In this document: piece by piece, positions 6,544 to 13,868 of the stretch | How the letters are laid out: each line of letters begins with the position of its first letter | Position numbering within the stretch: the first letter of the stretch is position 1 | Source of the DNA: Chloroflexota bacterium | Lineage (GTDB): Bacteria; Chloroflexota; Anaerolineae; Anaerolineales; Villigracilaceae | DNA: 15,719 nt | Direction: 5' to 3' | Assembly: GCA_016191985.1 (NCBI GenBank) | Contig: JACPVB010000170.1 | Coordinates: forward strand, 1 to 15,719 | Translations under genes and position numbers: made by a program | The notes under the pieces: generated by a model | What the model was told of the DNA's origin: nothing | The model's database searches: none | Seen by the model: only the letters and a program-made list of their open reading frames with translations

Positions 6544-8067
6544 TTAGTCTACGTACCTGGATTCGATCTCGGCGATCTTCTTTTGGTTTTCCTTGATCCT
6601 GTCGCCTTCTGGCACGCCTTCAAAGCGATTGCGTTCAAACGCATACCAGATGATGACCATGACTATCACCATTGCTATTGTGAGGTAAAACACCTTCTCA
6701 TTGGGCGGGAAGAAACCAGTGATGGCAAGTACAATGCCGACAATTACAGCCAACACGGCGTTTATCTTCGAAAATCCGCCAAGATTGAAGGGGCCTTTTT
6801 CCTTCCAGGTTTTTCCTTCGGCCAGGAAGCCAGCCGCAATCGGCATAACGTAGGATAGGTAGAGGAACACTGCACAGCCCGTGGCGAGCACAACAAATGC
6901 GCCCGCATAAAGTGTCGAAAGCCAGGCAATGACCACACTTACCCAAATGGCATAGGTTGGTGTACGGTATTGGGTACTGACATGCGAGAGAAAACCTGAG
7001 GCTGGCAGGCCACCATCACGCGAAAAAGCGAACATCATGCGCGAGCAGGATGTTAAACCAGCGAGTGCGCACAGGTAGTTGGCTATTACAATGCCGGCCG
7101 CGAGGAATATGAGCAATGCAGCTGGCATCCTGGATGCCCCGAGCGTGTAATAGAACGAGCCCCATCCCGTAGCAGCGGCTTCTTCCACGCTTGGCATTAC
7201 CAAAACGAAAGTGGCAACCATGATGAAGCCAGATAACCAGGACCAAAACACAGCGGTCCACATGCCTTTGGGGACATTCACCTGTGCATCGTGGGTCTCT
7301 TCGGAGGTATGAGCGGAAGCATCATAACCTGTGAGGGTGTAACACACAAACAATAACCCAAGCAGGAAGACAAACGCCATACTCGGATGGAACGGGAAAA
7401 CGCCGCCGCCCGCATCTCCCGTGAAGTTTGTGAATGTGGTCAGGCGTGTGAAATCCATTGCGACGGGTGAAAAGGCCAGCAAGGCAATGACCAGCACAGC
7501 GGCAACTACAAAGATCAAATAGCCACTAAAGTCGGTTAGCATGGTGGTGAGCTTAATGCCATAGTGGTTAAAAAGACCCTGGGACGCCAATAGTGCCAGA
7601 ACGAAAATCGCCTGGTGGGTGGCTCCCCAGGCCGACACATCCACGCCAAGTGCGGTTGCAAGGAACAAATCTTTGAAGAGAAAGTATACGCCGACATCCA
7701 CGGATGAAACGACGAAGACCAATCCCAGCAAATTAAACCAGGCTGTTGCCCAACCCCAGGCTTTTCCACCGAGGTGGGAGCTCCAGTGATACAGCCCACC
7801 AGCCGTAGGAAACGCGGATGCGATTTGTCCCATACCGAAGGCAACAGTTAATGCCATAAGACCGCCAACAAACCAGCCGATGGCTACAGAAAAACCACCG
7901 CCCGCGCTCAAAGCAACTGGAAACGTGGTGATGCCGCCAGCCAGGATACAAATGATTGAGAATGAAATTGCGAAGTTCGAGAAGCCGCTCATGCGGCGGG
8001 CAAGTTCCTGCGCATACCCCAAATTATGCAATACTTTCTTATCGTGCTCCATACTTTTATCAGCCAT
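6544..8067 (-). CDS. APC-superfamily amine permease (choline/GABA permease type)
   Basis: The protein has 507 aa, with about 12 hydrophobic segments and short charged tails. The N-terminal block LHNLGYAQELARRMSGFSNFAISFSI, here cited only as LGYAQELARRMSGFSNFA, is the hallmark of the amino acid/choline transporter group that includes yeast choline permease HNM1 and GABA permease UGA4. GYDASAHTSEET in the middle supports this. It should import an amino acid, choline-like amine or polyamine across the cytoplasmic membrane; the substrate is not readable. AAGGAG lies ten bases before the ATG. It is a separate transcription unit between two terminators (8281-8324 upstream, 6482-6515 downstream). 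Its location among amine- and C3-handling enzymes suggests it brings in the substrate of the cluster. Confidence 0.85.
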   Translation of the reverse strand: MADKSMEHDKKVLHNLGYAQELARRMSGFSNFAISFSIICILAGGITTFPVALSAGGGFSVAIGWFVGGLMALTVAFGMGQIASAFPTAGGLYHWSSHLGGKAWGWATAWFNLLGLVFVVSSVDVGVYFLFKDLFLATALGVDVSAWGATHQAIFVLALLASQGLFNHYGIKLTTMLTDFSGYLIFVVAAVLVIALLAFSPVAMDFTRLTTFTNFTGDAGGGVFPFHPSMAFVFLLGLLFVCYTLTGYDASAHTSEETHDAQVNVPKGMWTAVFWSWLSGFIMVATFVLVMPSVEEAAATGWGSFYYTLGASRMPAALLIFLAAGIVIANYLCALAGLTSCSRMMFAFSRDGGLPASGFLSHVSTQYRTPTYAIWVSVVIAWLSTLYAGAFVVLATGCAVFLYLSYVMPIAAGFLAEGKTWKEKGPFNLGGFSKINAVLAVIVGIVLAITGFFPPNEKVFYLTIAMVIVMVIIWYAFERNRFEGVPEGDRIKENQKKIAEIESRYVD

Positions 8068-8280
8068 TTTCGTAATTCTCCTTGATTTTGAAAAAATTTT
8101 TAGATCAAGAAAACCATCCTTACGAAGAGCACATATTAATCATCGATACTGCACCTCCTCCTCCCGGGCGGGAGATTTTCCTTTGGTTAATCTGTATAGA
8201 AAACACTGGCCTTCTCAAATCGGTTCGGCGCTGCAACTCTAAATTTTCATGTGACAAATTGAACAAGAAAGTCAGGATTT
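8068..8280 (-). promoter_or_regulatory. leader region of the permease, with a short hairpin and a strong SD-like run
   Basis: This gene-free stretch follows the upstream terminator and must hold the permease promoter; I see no convincing -35/-10 pair. On the minus strand it contains a compact hairpin (CTCCCG against CGGGAG, 8161-8174). The hairpin's 3' arm runs into GGAGGAGGAGGT, a strong Shine-Dalgarno-like sequence. Ten bases later is an ATG (8141-8143) opening a 7-codon frame, MINMCSS, ending at 8120. The permease start is 53 bases beyond that stop. A leader peptide or a structured 5' region is possible but unproven. Confidence 0.35.
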
Positions 8281-8324
8281 CAAAAACAAACAAGGGCATA
8301 TGACGTGAATTCATACACCCTTGT
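8281..8324 (-). terminator. intrinsic terminator after the HAD gene
   Basis: On the minus strand, ACAAGGG (from 8318-8324) pairs with CCCTTGT (from 8290-8296), with extra TATG/CATA pairing inside, followed by TTGTTTTTG. It begins five bases after the HAD stop and ends the long upstream operon. Confidence 0.75.
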
Positions 8325-8328
8325 CTGA

Positions 8329-9090
8329 TTATTTTTCGAACAGCTCCACCAACTGCTTCACGTGGACAACGCCATCGAAGTCTTTGATGTCGCCTTTGCG
8401 AAGTTCAGCTTTTTCGCCATCGACATCACCCAGGCAGGAAACGATCACATCCCCCGCGCTTACATCTTCCTTTTCGGTATAGTGATTGGTGGTGACAATC
8501 GTCTTCAGCCCGGCGGCTTTTGCAGCGGCGAGTCCGTTCTTGGAATCTTCCACAACGATCACTTCATCAGTCTGCAGGCCAAGTTTGGAAAGCGCCAGGT
8601 TGTAGATCTCCGGATCTGGCTTTTTCTTTTGAACCACATCGCCAGCCAGCACAAGTTCGAACTTAATATCCGTCAGGATTTTTTCGGTGATGGCTTTGGC
8701 GGCCTGTTCATTGGATGTGGTGCAGACCGCGACCTTGAGACCCGCTTCCATCGTTTCTTTCATAAACCGATGCAGGCCCGGGCGAAGCGGCAGTTTGCCA
8801 CTCTCGATCAGTTCCACGAAAAGAGCCGTCTTGCGCTTGTGCATCTCCTTGACGAGGTTATCGATCTCCTCCTCGGTCATCGGCCTGGAAAAACCTTTTG
8901 TTTTCCAATGATGCTTCATGCGCTCCTTGCCGCCGCCGACCTGGAGCAATTCATGGTAATACTCCACATCCCATTCGTCGGTGAAACCGAATTCCTTGAA
9001 GGTCATGTTGAACGAGACGCGGTGACCATCGCGTTCGGTGTCGATGATCACACCGTCCTGGTCGAAGAACACTGCTTTTATTTTGGACAT
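8329..9090 (-). CDS. HAD-superfamily phosphatase/phosphoglucomutase-like hydrolase
   Basis: The protein has 253 aa. The four HAD motifs are present in order: FFDQDGVIIDTE near the N-terminus (nucleophile Asp and general acid Asp), CTTSNEQAA (Thr/Ser), KKKPDPEIY (Lys) and VVEDSKNGLAAAKAAG. This is the CbbY/Gph/beta-phosphoglucomutase branch with a helical cap between motifs I and II. Members dephosphorylate small sugar phosphates or phosphoglycolate, or isomerise hexose phosphates. Here it may remove phosphate from an intermediate made by the aldolase, transaldolase or aminotransferase; this is inference. The start at 9088-9090 is chosen because GGAGG lies five bases upstream; longer forms would begin inside a repeat. 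It is the last gene of the operon before the terminator at 8281-8324. Confidence 0.85.
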   Translation of the reverse strand: MSKIKAVFFDQDGVIIDTERDGHRVSFNMTFKEFGFTDEWDVEYYHELLQVGGGKERMKHHWKTKGFSRPMTEEEIDNLVKEMHKRKTALFVELIESGKLPLRPGLHRFMKETMEAGLKVAVCTTSNEQAAKAITEKILTDIKFELVLAGDVVQKKKPDPEIYNLALSKLGLQTDEVIVVEDSKNGLAAAKAAGLKTIVTTNHYTEKEDVSAGDVIVSCLGDVDGEKAELRKGDIKDFDGVVHVKQLVELFEK

Positions 9091-9095
9091 GGTTG

Positions 9096-9100
9096 CCTCC
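9096..9100 (-). promoter_or_regulatory. ribosome binding site fixing the HAD start
   Basis: GGAGG on the minus strand lies five bases before the ATG at 9088-9090 and immediately beside the end of the repeat 9102-9220. Upstream in-frame ATGs at 9100-9102 and 9136-9138 overlap or lie inside that repeat. Confidence 0.75.
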
Positions 9101-9101
9101 A

Positions 9102-9220
9102 TGTCATTGCGAGGGCGCTCTTGTTCTTCGCCCGACACTTGCGCCGCGCGCCAGTGCGGTGAGCAATCTCCTGTTTAGTAGGAGATTGCTTCGTCGCAAA
9201 GAACGCTCCTCGCAATGACA
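9102..9220. repeat. TGTCATTGCGAGG palindromic repeat, copy 2 (119 bp)
   Basis: The ends are perfect 13-base inverted repeats (9102-9114 and 9208-9220), the same sequence as in copy 1. The interior adds a strong hairpin: AGCAATCTCCT (9162-9172) against AGGAGATTGCT (9180-9190). It fills the whole gap between the aminotransferase stop and the HAD ribosome binding site, so it is probably transcribed within the operon. Confidence 0.85.
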
Positions 9221-9221
9221 T

Positions 9222-10325
9222 TTACTTCTTCCCAAAGAACTCAAGCACGGTATTGACGAATAACTCGTTTTCTTCCTTCGAGCCGATGGTCACGCGGAAC
9301 CAACCGTCGCTTCCATATTTCTTGCTCTCACCACGCAGGATGATGCCCTTGGTTTCGGCATAAGCGAGCACTTCCTTGCCGGTCTTGCCGGTCTCACCGC
9401 AATCGAAGAGGATGTAGTTTGCCTTGGATGGGAAGATAACAAAGCCCGGAATGACACTCAGGGACTCGGTGATGAAATCCACAGCGTTGTTGTTGAACTT
9501 GACGCGTTCCGCCAGGCCTTCCTGATCTTCAAAGGCCGCGAGTGCCGCCCACATCGGGATCGTGCCGACGTTCCACGGAAGAAGCGAGCCTGCAATCTGG
9601 TCGATCACTTCCTTGTTCGCAATGGTGTATCCAAAGCGCATTCCCGCGAGACCATACGCCTTGGACAGGGTGCGGGTGATCAACACATTCTTATATTTTT
9701 TGGTCAACTGCACCTGCGACATACCCAACCCGGCATATTCCACGTACGCCTCGTCAATGACGAACGGAAGGCCCGTCTCGGCAATGGTGACGAAGTGTTT
9801 TGCGTCCATGAAGTTGCCGGTGGGGTTGTTCGGGTTGGCGACGACGATGATCTTGGTTTTGTCGGTGATGGCTTTCAAAATCGAATCGGGATCGTAGTGC
9901 AGGTATTTATCCTTATACACCATTGGCACGCTGACCATCTTCGCGCCGAGCAAAGTTCCGCGCAGGCCGTAAATTCCGAAGCAGGGTGTATGCTGGATGA
10001 CTTCCTCGCCGGGCTGAATGAACATGCGGAAGATGTTGTCATACACTTCGCTGGAGCCGTTGCCAATCATCACATTGCCGGGACCATCCACGTTGTTCAT
10101 TTCAGCAATCTTGGTGCGGACGACCAAACCCTGGTCGGGATAGCGATTCGCCATCTTTGAGTACTTCGCCATTGCTTCCAAAACCTTATCGGAAGGCGGC
10201 AGCGGGTTTTCATTGGACATCATGCGATGTAGTTTCGGATCTCTCCATGCCTTTTCAATGTGTTCCGAGATGTACATCGGAATTCCCTTTACCCACGGGG
10301 CGTAATATTCTTCAATTTGCTTCAT
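9222..10325 (-). CDS. HisC-like PLP aminotransferase (class I/II fold)
   Basis: The protein has 367 aa. NPNNPTG (164-170), DEAYVEY (from Asp191), SKAYGLAGMRFGY with PLP Lys222, and Arg230 are all in place and match histidinol-phosphate aminotransferases. HisC uses L-glutamate to aminate imidazoleacetol phosphate. No other histidine gene is present, so it may act on another phosphorylated or small keto compound of this pathway, or on an aromatic amino acid. It starts at an ATG with GGAG upstream. It lies between the aldolase and the HAD phosphatase, separated from each by a palindromic repeat. The phosphate-recognising fold beside a ketose-bisphosphate aldolase makes a triose- or tetrose-phosphate substrate plausible, but this is inference. 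Confidence 0.8.
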   Translation of the reverse strand: MKQIEEYYAPWVKGIPMYISEHIEKAWRDPKLHRMMSNENPLPPSDKVLEAMAKYSKMANRYPDQGLVVRTKIAEMNNVDGPGNVMIGNGSSEVYDNIFRMFIQPGEEVIQHTPCFGIYGLRGTLLGAKMVSVPMVYKDKYLHYDPDSILKAITDKTKIIVVANPNNPTGNFMDAKHFVTIAETGLPFVIDEAYVEYAGLGMSQVQLTKKYKNVLITRTLSKAYGLAGMRFGYTIANKEVIDQIAGSLLPWNVGTIPMWAALAAFEDQEGLAERVKFNNNAVDFITESLSVIPGFVIFPSKANYILFDCGETGKTGKEVLAYAETKGIILRGESKKYGSDGWFRVTIGSKEENELFVNTVLEFFGKK

Positions 10326-10355
10326 TATTTATTTCTCCTAATAATTATTTTCACT

Positions 10356-10485
10356 CAGGTGGTCGAGTAGGCGGCGTGATTTTCGCCGTTGTACCGAGAC
10401 CACACATTTCCATCAGACTTTATATTTTCAAATGCCTCGTGGTCTCGATACGCCCTCACTACCGTTCGGGCTACTCGACCACCTG
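10356..10485. repeat. REPIN-like inverted double palindrome, copy 2
   Basis: The ends are perfect 15-base inverted repeats, CAGGTGGTCGAGTAG at 10356-10370 and its complement at 10471-10485. Two inward-facing modules ending in GAGACCAC are separated by about 35 AT-rich bases, the same plan as at 4784-4908. Module interiors differ between copies while arms are conserved. It sits between the aldolase stop and the aminotransferase start. Confidence 0.8.
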
Positions 10486-10486
10486 T

Positions 10487-10540
10487 ATGACACGAATTAC
10501 CAATTACTATTTACCAATCTCTAATTCTCCAATCTCTTTC
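10487..10540. repeat. AT-rich ATTACCAAT-type low-complexity repeat
   Basis: The words ATTACCAATTAC, TTTACCAATCTC and CTCCAATCTC follow each other in the gap after the aldolase. I see no gene or terminator here. Confidence 0.3.
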
Positions 10541-10541
10541 C

Positions 10542-11417
10542 TCACGCTTTCCCATTGCAACCCAGCTTATCCATCCAGTGCATCACAGCCTTGCGCGTGG
10601 CATCGCGGACGAAGACATCCAGTTTGCCGGGATCATATTCATCGCGGTGAGCGTTGATATATTCCCATTTGGCATCGATCAGCGTGTGCTTCAATTCGGT
10701 GGATACATTGAACTTCGCGCCGCCAGCCTGCAGCAACTTCACAATGTAGTCATCAGGCAGGCCTGTCCCACCGTGGACGACAACCGGGGTCTTGATCCCA
10801 TTTCCGTTGAGCATCTTATTGATTACAGCCATACGCTCAAAATCAATTTTAGGATTTTTCGTCTTGTACACGCCGTGCGCGGTACCGATGGCGGGAGCGA
10901 AAATATCCACGCCCGTGCGTTCGACAAATTCGACGGACTGTTCAGGATTCGCCAATTGCGCCTCATCCTCCGCGACCTTGATCTGGTCTTCCACGCCGCC
11001 CACGGTTCCCAACTCACCTTCGACAGAGATGTTGCCGACGCTGTGGCAGTAATCCACCACTTCCTTGGTCTGGCGGATATTCTCTTCGTAGGATTGCTTC
11101 GAAGCGTCGATCATGATGTTGGTATAGCCAGCATCCGCGCACTTTTTGCAATAGGCAATATCTGTGGAGTGGTCGAGGTGCAGGCAGACCGGTACGGGTG
11201 CAGACTCGGCCAGGGTGCGATAGATCGCCACCATCATATTCGTGCCGAGGAATTGCGATGGCTTGACGGAGGTCTGCACGATGACAGGCGCCTTCTTCTC
11301 GATGGCCGCATCGATCACCGCCTCGAACTGGACCAGGTCCGTGATATTGAACGCCCCGACGGCATATCCGTTCTTCGCCGCTTCGATCATGATTTCTTTT
11401 GCATTTACGATAGACAT
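10542..11417 (-). CDS. class II ketose-bisphosphate aldolase
   Basis: The protein has 291 aa, the size of the GatY/KbaY/FbaA-short class. HLDHS holds catalytic Asp82 and zinc ligand His83. IDASKQSYEENI, VEGELG (about 133-137), GTAHGVYK with His181, and HGGTGLP with His215 complete the zinc TIM-barrel site. It cleaves a ketose 1,6- or 1,7-bisphosphate, or a related phosphorylated ketose, into dihydroxyacetone phosphate and an aldehyde or aldehyde phosphate. Subfamilies specific for fructose, tagatose, or amino- or deoxy-sugar bisphosphates are not separable by eye. AAGGAG lies before the ATG. It lies between the choline-kinase-like gene and the aminotransferase and would feed DHAP into central metabolism. 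Confidence 0.88.
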   Translation of the reverse strand: MSIVNAKEIMIEAAKNGYAVGAFNITDLVQFEAVIDAAIEKKAPVIVQTSVKPSQFLGTNMMVAIYRTLAESAPVPVCLHLDHSTDIAYCKKCADAGYTNIMIDASKQSYEENIRQTKEVVDYCHSVGNISVEGELGTVGGVEDQIKVAEDEAQLANPEQSVEFVERTGVDIFAPAIGTAHGVYKTKNPKIDFERMAVINKMLNGNGIKTPVVVHGGTGLPDDYIVKLLQAGGAKFNVSTELKHTLIDAKWEYINAHRDEYDPGKLDVFVRDATRKAVMHWMDKLGCNGKA

Positions 11418-11490
11418 GTTTACTCCTTATGATTATTTCGTTTTAATTGGACGAACTCCTATCACGATGAAAGAACAAACAGCTTCTTTC

Positions 11491-11530
11491 TTCACTGATC
11501 ACTGATAACTATTTACTCAGAACTGTTCAC
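11491..11530. repeat. CACTGATCACTGATAAC-type intergenic repeat
   Basis: The words TTCACTGATCACTGATAACT and GAACTGTTCACT lie in the 109-base gap between the kinase and aldolase genes and overlap the kinase stop. They resemble a simple dispersed repeat. No terminator is seen. Confidence 0.3.
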
Positions 11531-12465
11531 TTGCCCTTCTTCGCCACATCCTTCAACCACTGCTCCCAACGCGGGTCGGTAATGTGCTGGCGCATCCGCC
11601 CAAACCACAGATCCGCATATCCTTGGAAATCCTCCTCCAGTTTGGAGATGCCCGTTTGGGTTGTGCCCCACATCGCCTCATGCAATTCAGACATGGGCCA
11701 CATTAGCCTCAGACGGGCATAATGCTTGGGGGTCACGTCACCAAAATACTCGTTAAGGAAGAAGCGTACTTGTTCCTCGTTCAAACGATGATGATGACAG
11801 AAATTTCCCAGGTCGAAGAAAATATCGCCCATGCCCGCGTATTCCCAATCCAGCAGACGGATTTCACCGATATCGCCGGGCACTTCCTCTTCCAGCCAGT
11901 TCAGGTTTAACAGATCATCATGGCAGGGGGTGGGAGTGTAGGGGTCTTTTTCCAGGGCCTTTTTCACTTCCATGGTTTTCTGCATGATGAAATCCCAATC
12001 GTGCGGGAATTTGCAGTTGTTGCTCCGTGAAACTTTCTCCAACATTTCCACGCGGCGGAAGACGTTGAATTCGCCTTTCAGTTTCGGTCCGCGCCTGTGG
12101 AAGAGGCGAATCTTTTTCACCACGCGCGCGAGGTAATCGGGCTGCCTGATCACATCGGGCGGAATGGGTTTGCCGTTGATAAAACGCGTCACGATGTACC
12201 CCTCAGGCTCGATGAAAAATACAACATCGGGCGCAATGCCCAACTGCCCCGCCGCGTAATTCGCCGCGTATTCCACGTCACGCTTGATCCCCAATTGATG
12301 CGTACCCTCCCCGGCCAGCCGGATCACATAAGACCTTCCATCTGCGTCAATCTTGAAATTCAAATTCGTAATGCCGCCGCTGAGCGGAGTCTTTTTCACG
12401 TTCTTTGACCCGTGCAGGAACGGCACTTTCGCTATTGCTTTGTCGATTTGCAATGTCATGGACAT
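11527..12465 (-). CDS. choline/ethanolamine kinase-like (LicA-type) phosphotransferase
   Basis: The protein has 312 aa from the chosen start. LSGGITNLNFKI forms the nucleotide loop. CHDDLLNLNW carries the Brenner catalytic Asp184 and Asn189. LLDWEYAGMGDIFFDLGNF carries the metal-binding Asp206. The paired HxDLLxxN and DWEYAG motifs are those of choline/ethanolamine kinases and LicA, within the wider APH fold. It should transfer phosphate from ATP to a small alcohol such as choline, ethanolamine or a related compound in the cytoplasm. GGAAGG lies directly before an ATG at 12474 but nine bases before the ATG at 12465, so the second is preferred. It lies between the transaldolase and aldolase genes. 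Confidence 0.82.
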   Translation of the reverse strand: MSMTLQIDKAIAKVPFLHGSKNVKKTPLSGGITNLNFKIDADGRSYVIRLAGEGTHQLGIKRDVEYAANYAAGQLGIAPDVVFFIEPEGYIVTRFINGKPIPPDVIRQPDYLARVVKKIRLFHRRGPKLKGEFNVFRRVEMLEKVSRSNNCKFPHDWDFIMQKTMEVKKALEKDPYTPTPCHDDLLNLNWLEEEVPGDIGEIRLLDWEYAGMGDIFFDLGNFCHHHRLNEEQVRFFLNEYFGDVTPKHYARLRLMWPMSELHEAMWGTTQTGISKLEEDFQGYADLWFGRMRQHITDPRWEQWLKDVAKKGK

Positions 12466-12474
12466 GGATGGCAT

Positions 12475-12480
12475 CCTTCC
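12475..12480 (-). promoter_or_regulatory. ribosome binding site that decides the kinase start
   Basis: GGAAGG touches the ATG at 12472-12474 with no spacer and lies nine bases from the in-frame ATG at 12463-12465. The second spacing is workable and the first is not. Confidence 0.6.
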
Positions 12481-12614
12481 AAAATTGGAGTTAGATTTGA
12501 TTGGTGCGGATTTGTTGCAGGCTTACGGAAAGTGGATGTTGAAATTAAACAGAAAATACCTCCTTCCAGTCTTCCAACCTTTGGCTGTTTTTTATTTTTG
12601 ATGCCGGCGGCATA
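12475..12614 (-). other. gap between transaldolase and kinase genes
   Basis: This gap of about 140 bases holds a small hairpin just after the transaldolase stop (ATGCC against GGCAT) without a T run on the coding strand. I see no terminator, promoter or small gene in it beyond the kinase ribosome binding site. Confidence 0.4.
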
Positions 12615-13805
12615 TTAATGGTGGACCGCCATGCGTTTGCCGATGAATTCTTCCAGACCGGCAAACCCTTTCGAAAAAGTTTCCACCGTACTGACCGTGG
12701 ACGGGTGGTCGTTGAACTGCTCCAACGCCAGGCCATTCGGGTCGTAGGCCTGGATGCAGTACGGAATTTTCATGAGTTTTTCCAACACCTCCGCAGGGAT
12801 ATGTTTTTTGATCTCGGATTCAAAAATAAGATCATCGCCCATTTCAAAGAGCGGTTCAAGCACGTAAGGCGGACAGGTGTACACAATGTCGCCGCCCGCA
12901 ATTTTTTGAACATCCCAAAACCTGTTTTTCCCAGCCACCACTGGCCCCGGGCGCATGGAACAGGCGAGCATCTTGCTGGCATAGCCGTTCTCGGTCAGGA
13001 TGCGGTACGCGCGGCGGAAGACGGCGATGCCGAACCAATGTTTATCCTGCCATGACAACTTTATATTTTTCCGTTCCGCTTGAATATCGAGCGTTTCCTG
13101 TTCGATCAGCCGCCCCATCATCATCGTAATGACGGCGCGCCACTTGCTCAAGTCCACTTTATTTTTCTCCGCGATTTTTATTCCATCCATCGCCGCGTTT
13201 GCCGAAGCCATGATCTGCGGCAGCGTAAAACAAACCGTCGTGTTGGTGCTGATGCCTTTGGATGTCAAAATTTTAACCACCTCGATGCCCTGCATACTCG
13301 CTGGCACTTTGACCATCACGTTCGGGCTGAGCGCGCTCAACTCCTCGGCGTCGTGAACCATTTGATCGGCCTCGGTAAAGAGACGCGGATCCAATTGTCC
13401 CGAAATCCAGCCAAAGCGCCCGTTGCTTGCCTCATAAATCGGCAAATACATTTCCGCGCCGCGCTTCACCACTTCCTTGTACACCGACCAGACAAGCTCG
13501 TGTAATTCGATGGCAGGCTTGGATTGAATCAACTCATCCACCCACTTGCCCCAAAATTCAAAGTTGCTTTGGACTGCCTGCCACGAAAGCGGTGGGTTGG
13601 TGGTGCAACCGCGAAAAAGACTTTTGGATGGCGTTTTGAAATTATACAAATGCGCGAGTTGTTCCTCCAAAATCGGCTTGCGCGCTGGCGCACAGGAATT
13701 TAACATTTTTTGAGTCCACTGGTCATAAACCAATGGAGACGAATCCCACCATATTTCCATATCTGAATGGGTCTTCATCAAACGTTCAACTGGACTCTCG
13801 ATCAT
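12615..13805 (-). CDS. tal: transaldolase
   Basis: The protein has 396 aa, in the range of the longer transaldolase subfamily. WWDSSPLVYD (Asp21), TTNPPL (68-73), NVMVKVPAS with Schiff-base Lys166, and GISTNTTVCFTLPQ (about 184-197) match the family order. It transfers a dihydroxyacetone unit between sugar phosphates in the pentose phosphate pathway. Some relatives act as aldolases that release free dihydroxyacetone, or cleave sulfo- or other modified sugars. AAAGGAG lies eight bases before the ATG. It is the second gene of the visible operon, 63 bases after the dehydrogenase, and a 149-base gap leads to the kinase. In this cluster a specialised substrate is possible but not shown. Confidence 0.85.
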   Translation of the reverse strand: MIESPVERLMKTHSDMEIWWDSSPLVYDQWTQKMLNSCAPARKPILEEQLAHLYNFKTPSKSLFRGCTTNPPLSWQAVQSNFEFWGKWVDELIQSKPAIELHELVWSVYKEVVKRGAEMYLPIYEASNGRFGWISGQLDPRLFTEADQMVHDAEELSALSPNVMVKVPASMQGIEVVKILTSKGISTNTTVCFTLPQIMASANAAMDGIKIAEKNKVDLSKWRAVITMMMGRLIEQETLDIQAERKNIKLSWQDKHWFGIAVFRRAYRILTENGYASKMLACSMRPGPVVAGKNRFWDVQKIAGGDIVYTCPPYVLEPLFEMGDDLIFESEIKKHIPAEVLEKLMKIPYCIQAYDPNGLALEQFNDHPSTVSTVETFSKGFAGLEEFIGKRMAVHH

Positions 13806-13868
13806 GGCTAAACTCCTTTCATTTGAAGTGGAACTTCCGCTTCTTTCTTAACCGACGGCTGTTTCTGT

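Noticed and set aside
8362..9162. 266-codon plus-strand open frame
   Set aside because: It is antisense to the HAD gene, which has all four family motifs. The plus-strand protein shows no recognisable motif and runs into a repeat.
4784..10485. Repeated palindromes considered as a CRISPR array
   Set aside because: Copies are kilobases apart, in inverted pairs, with no regular spacers and no cas genes.
10578..11432. 284-codon plus-strand open frame
   Set aside because: It is a shadow of the aldolase gene, whose zinc and catalytic residues are all present on the other strand.
12615..13805. Transaldolase of 396 aa considered unusually long
   Set aside because: A known longer transaldolase subfamily has about this length, and the motifs are in normal order.
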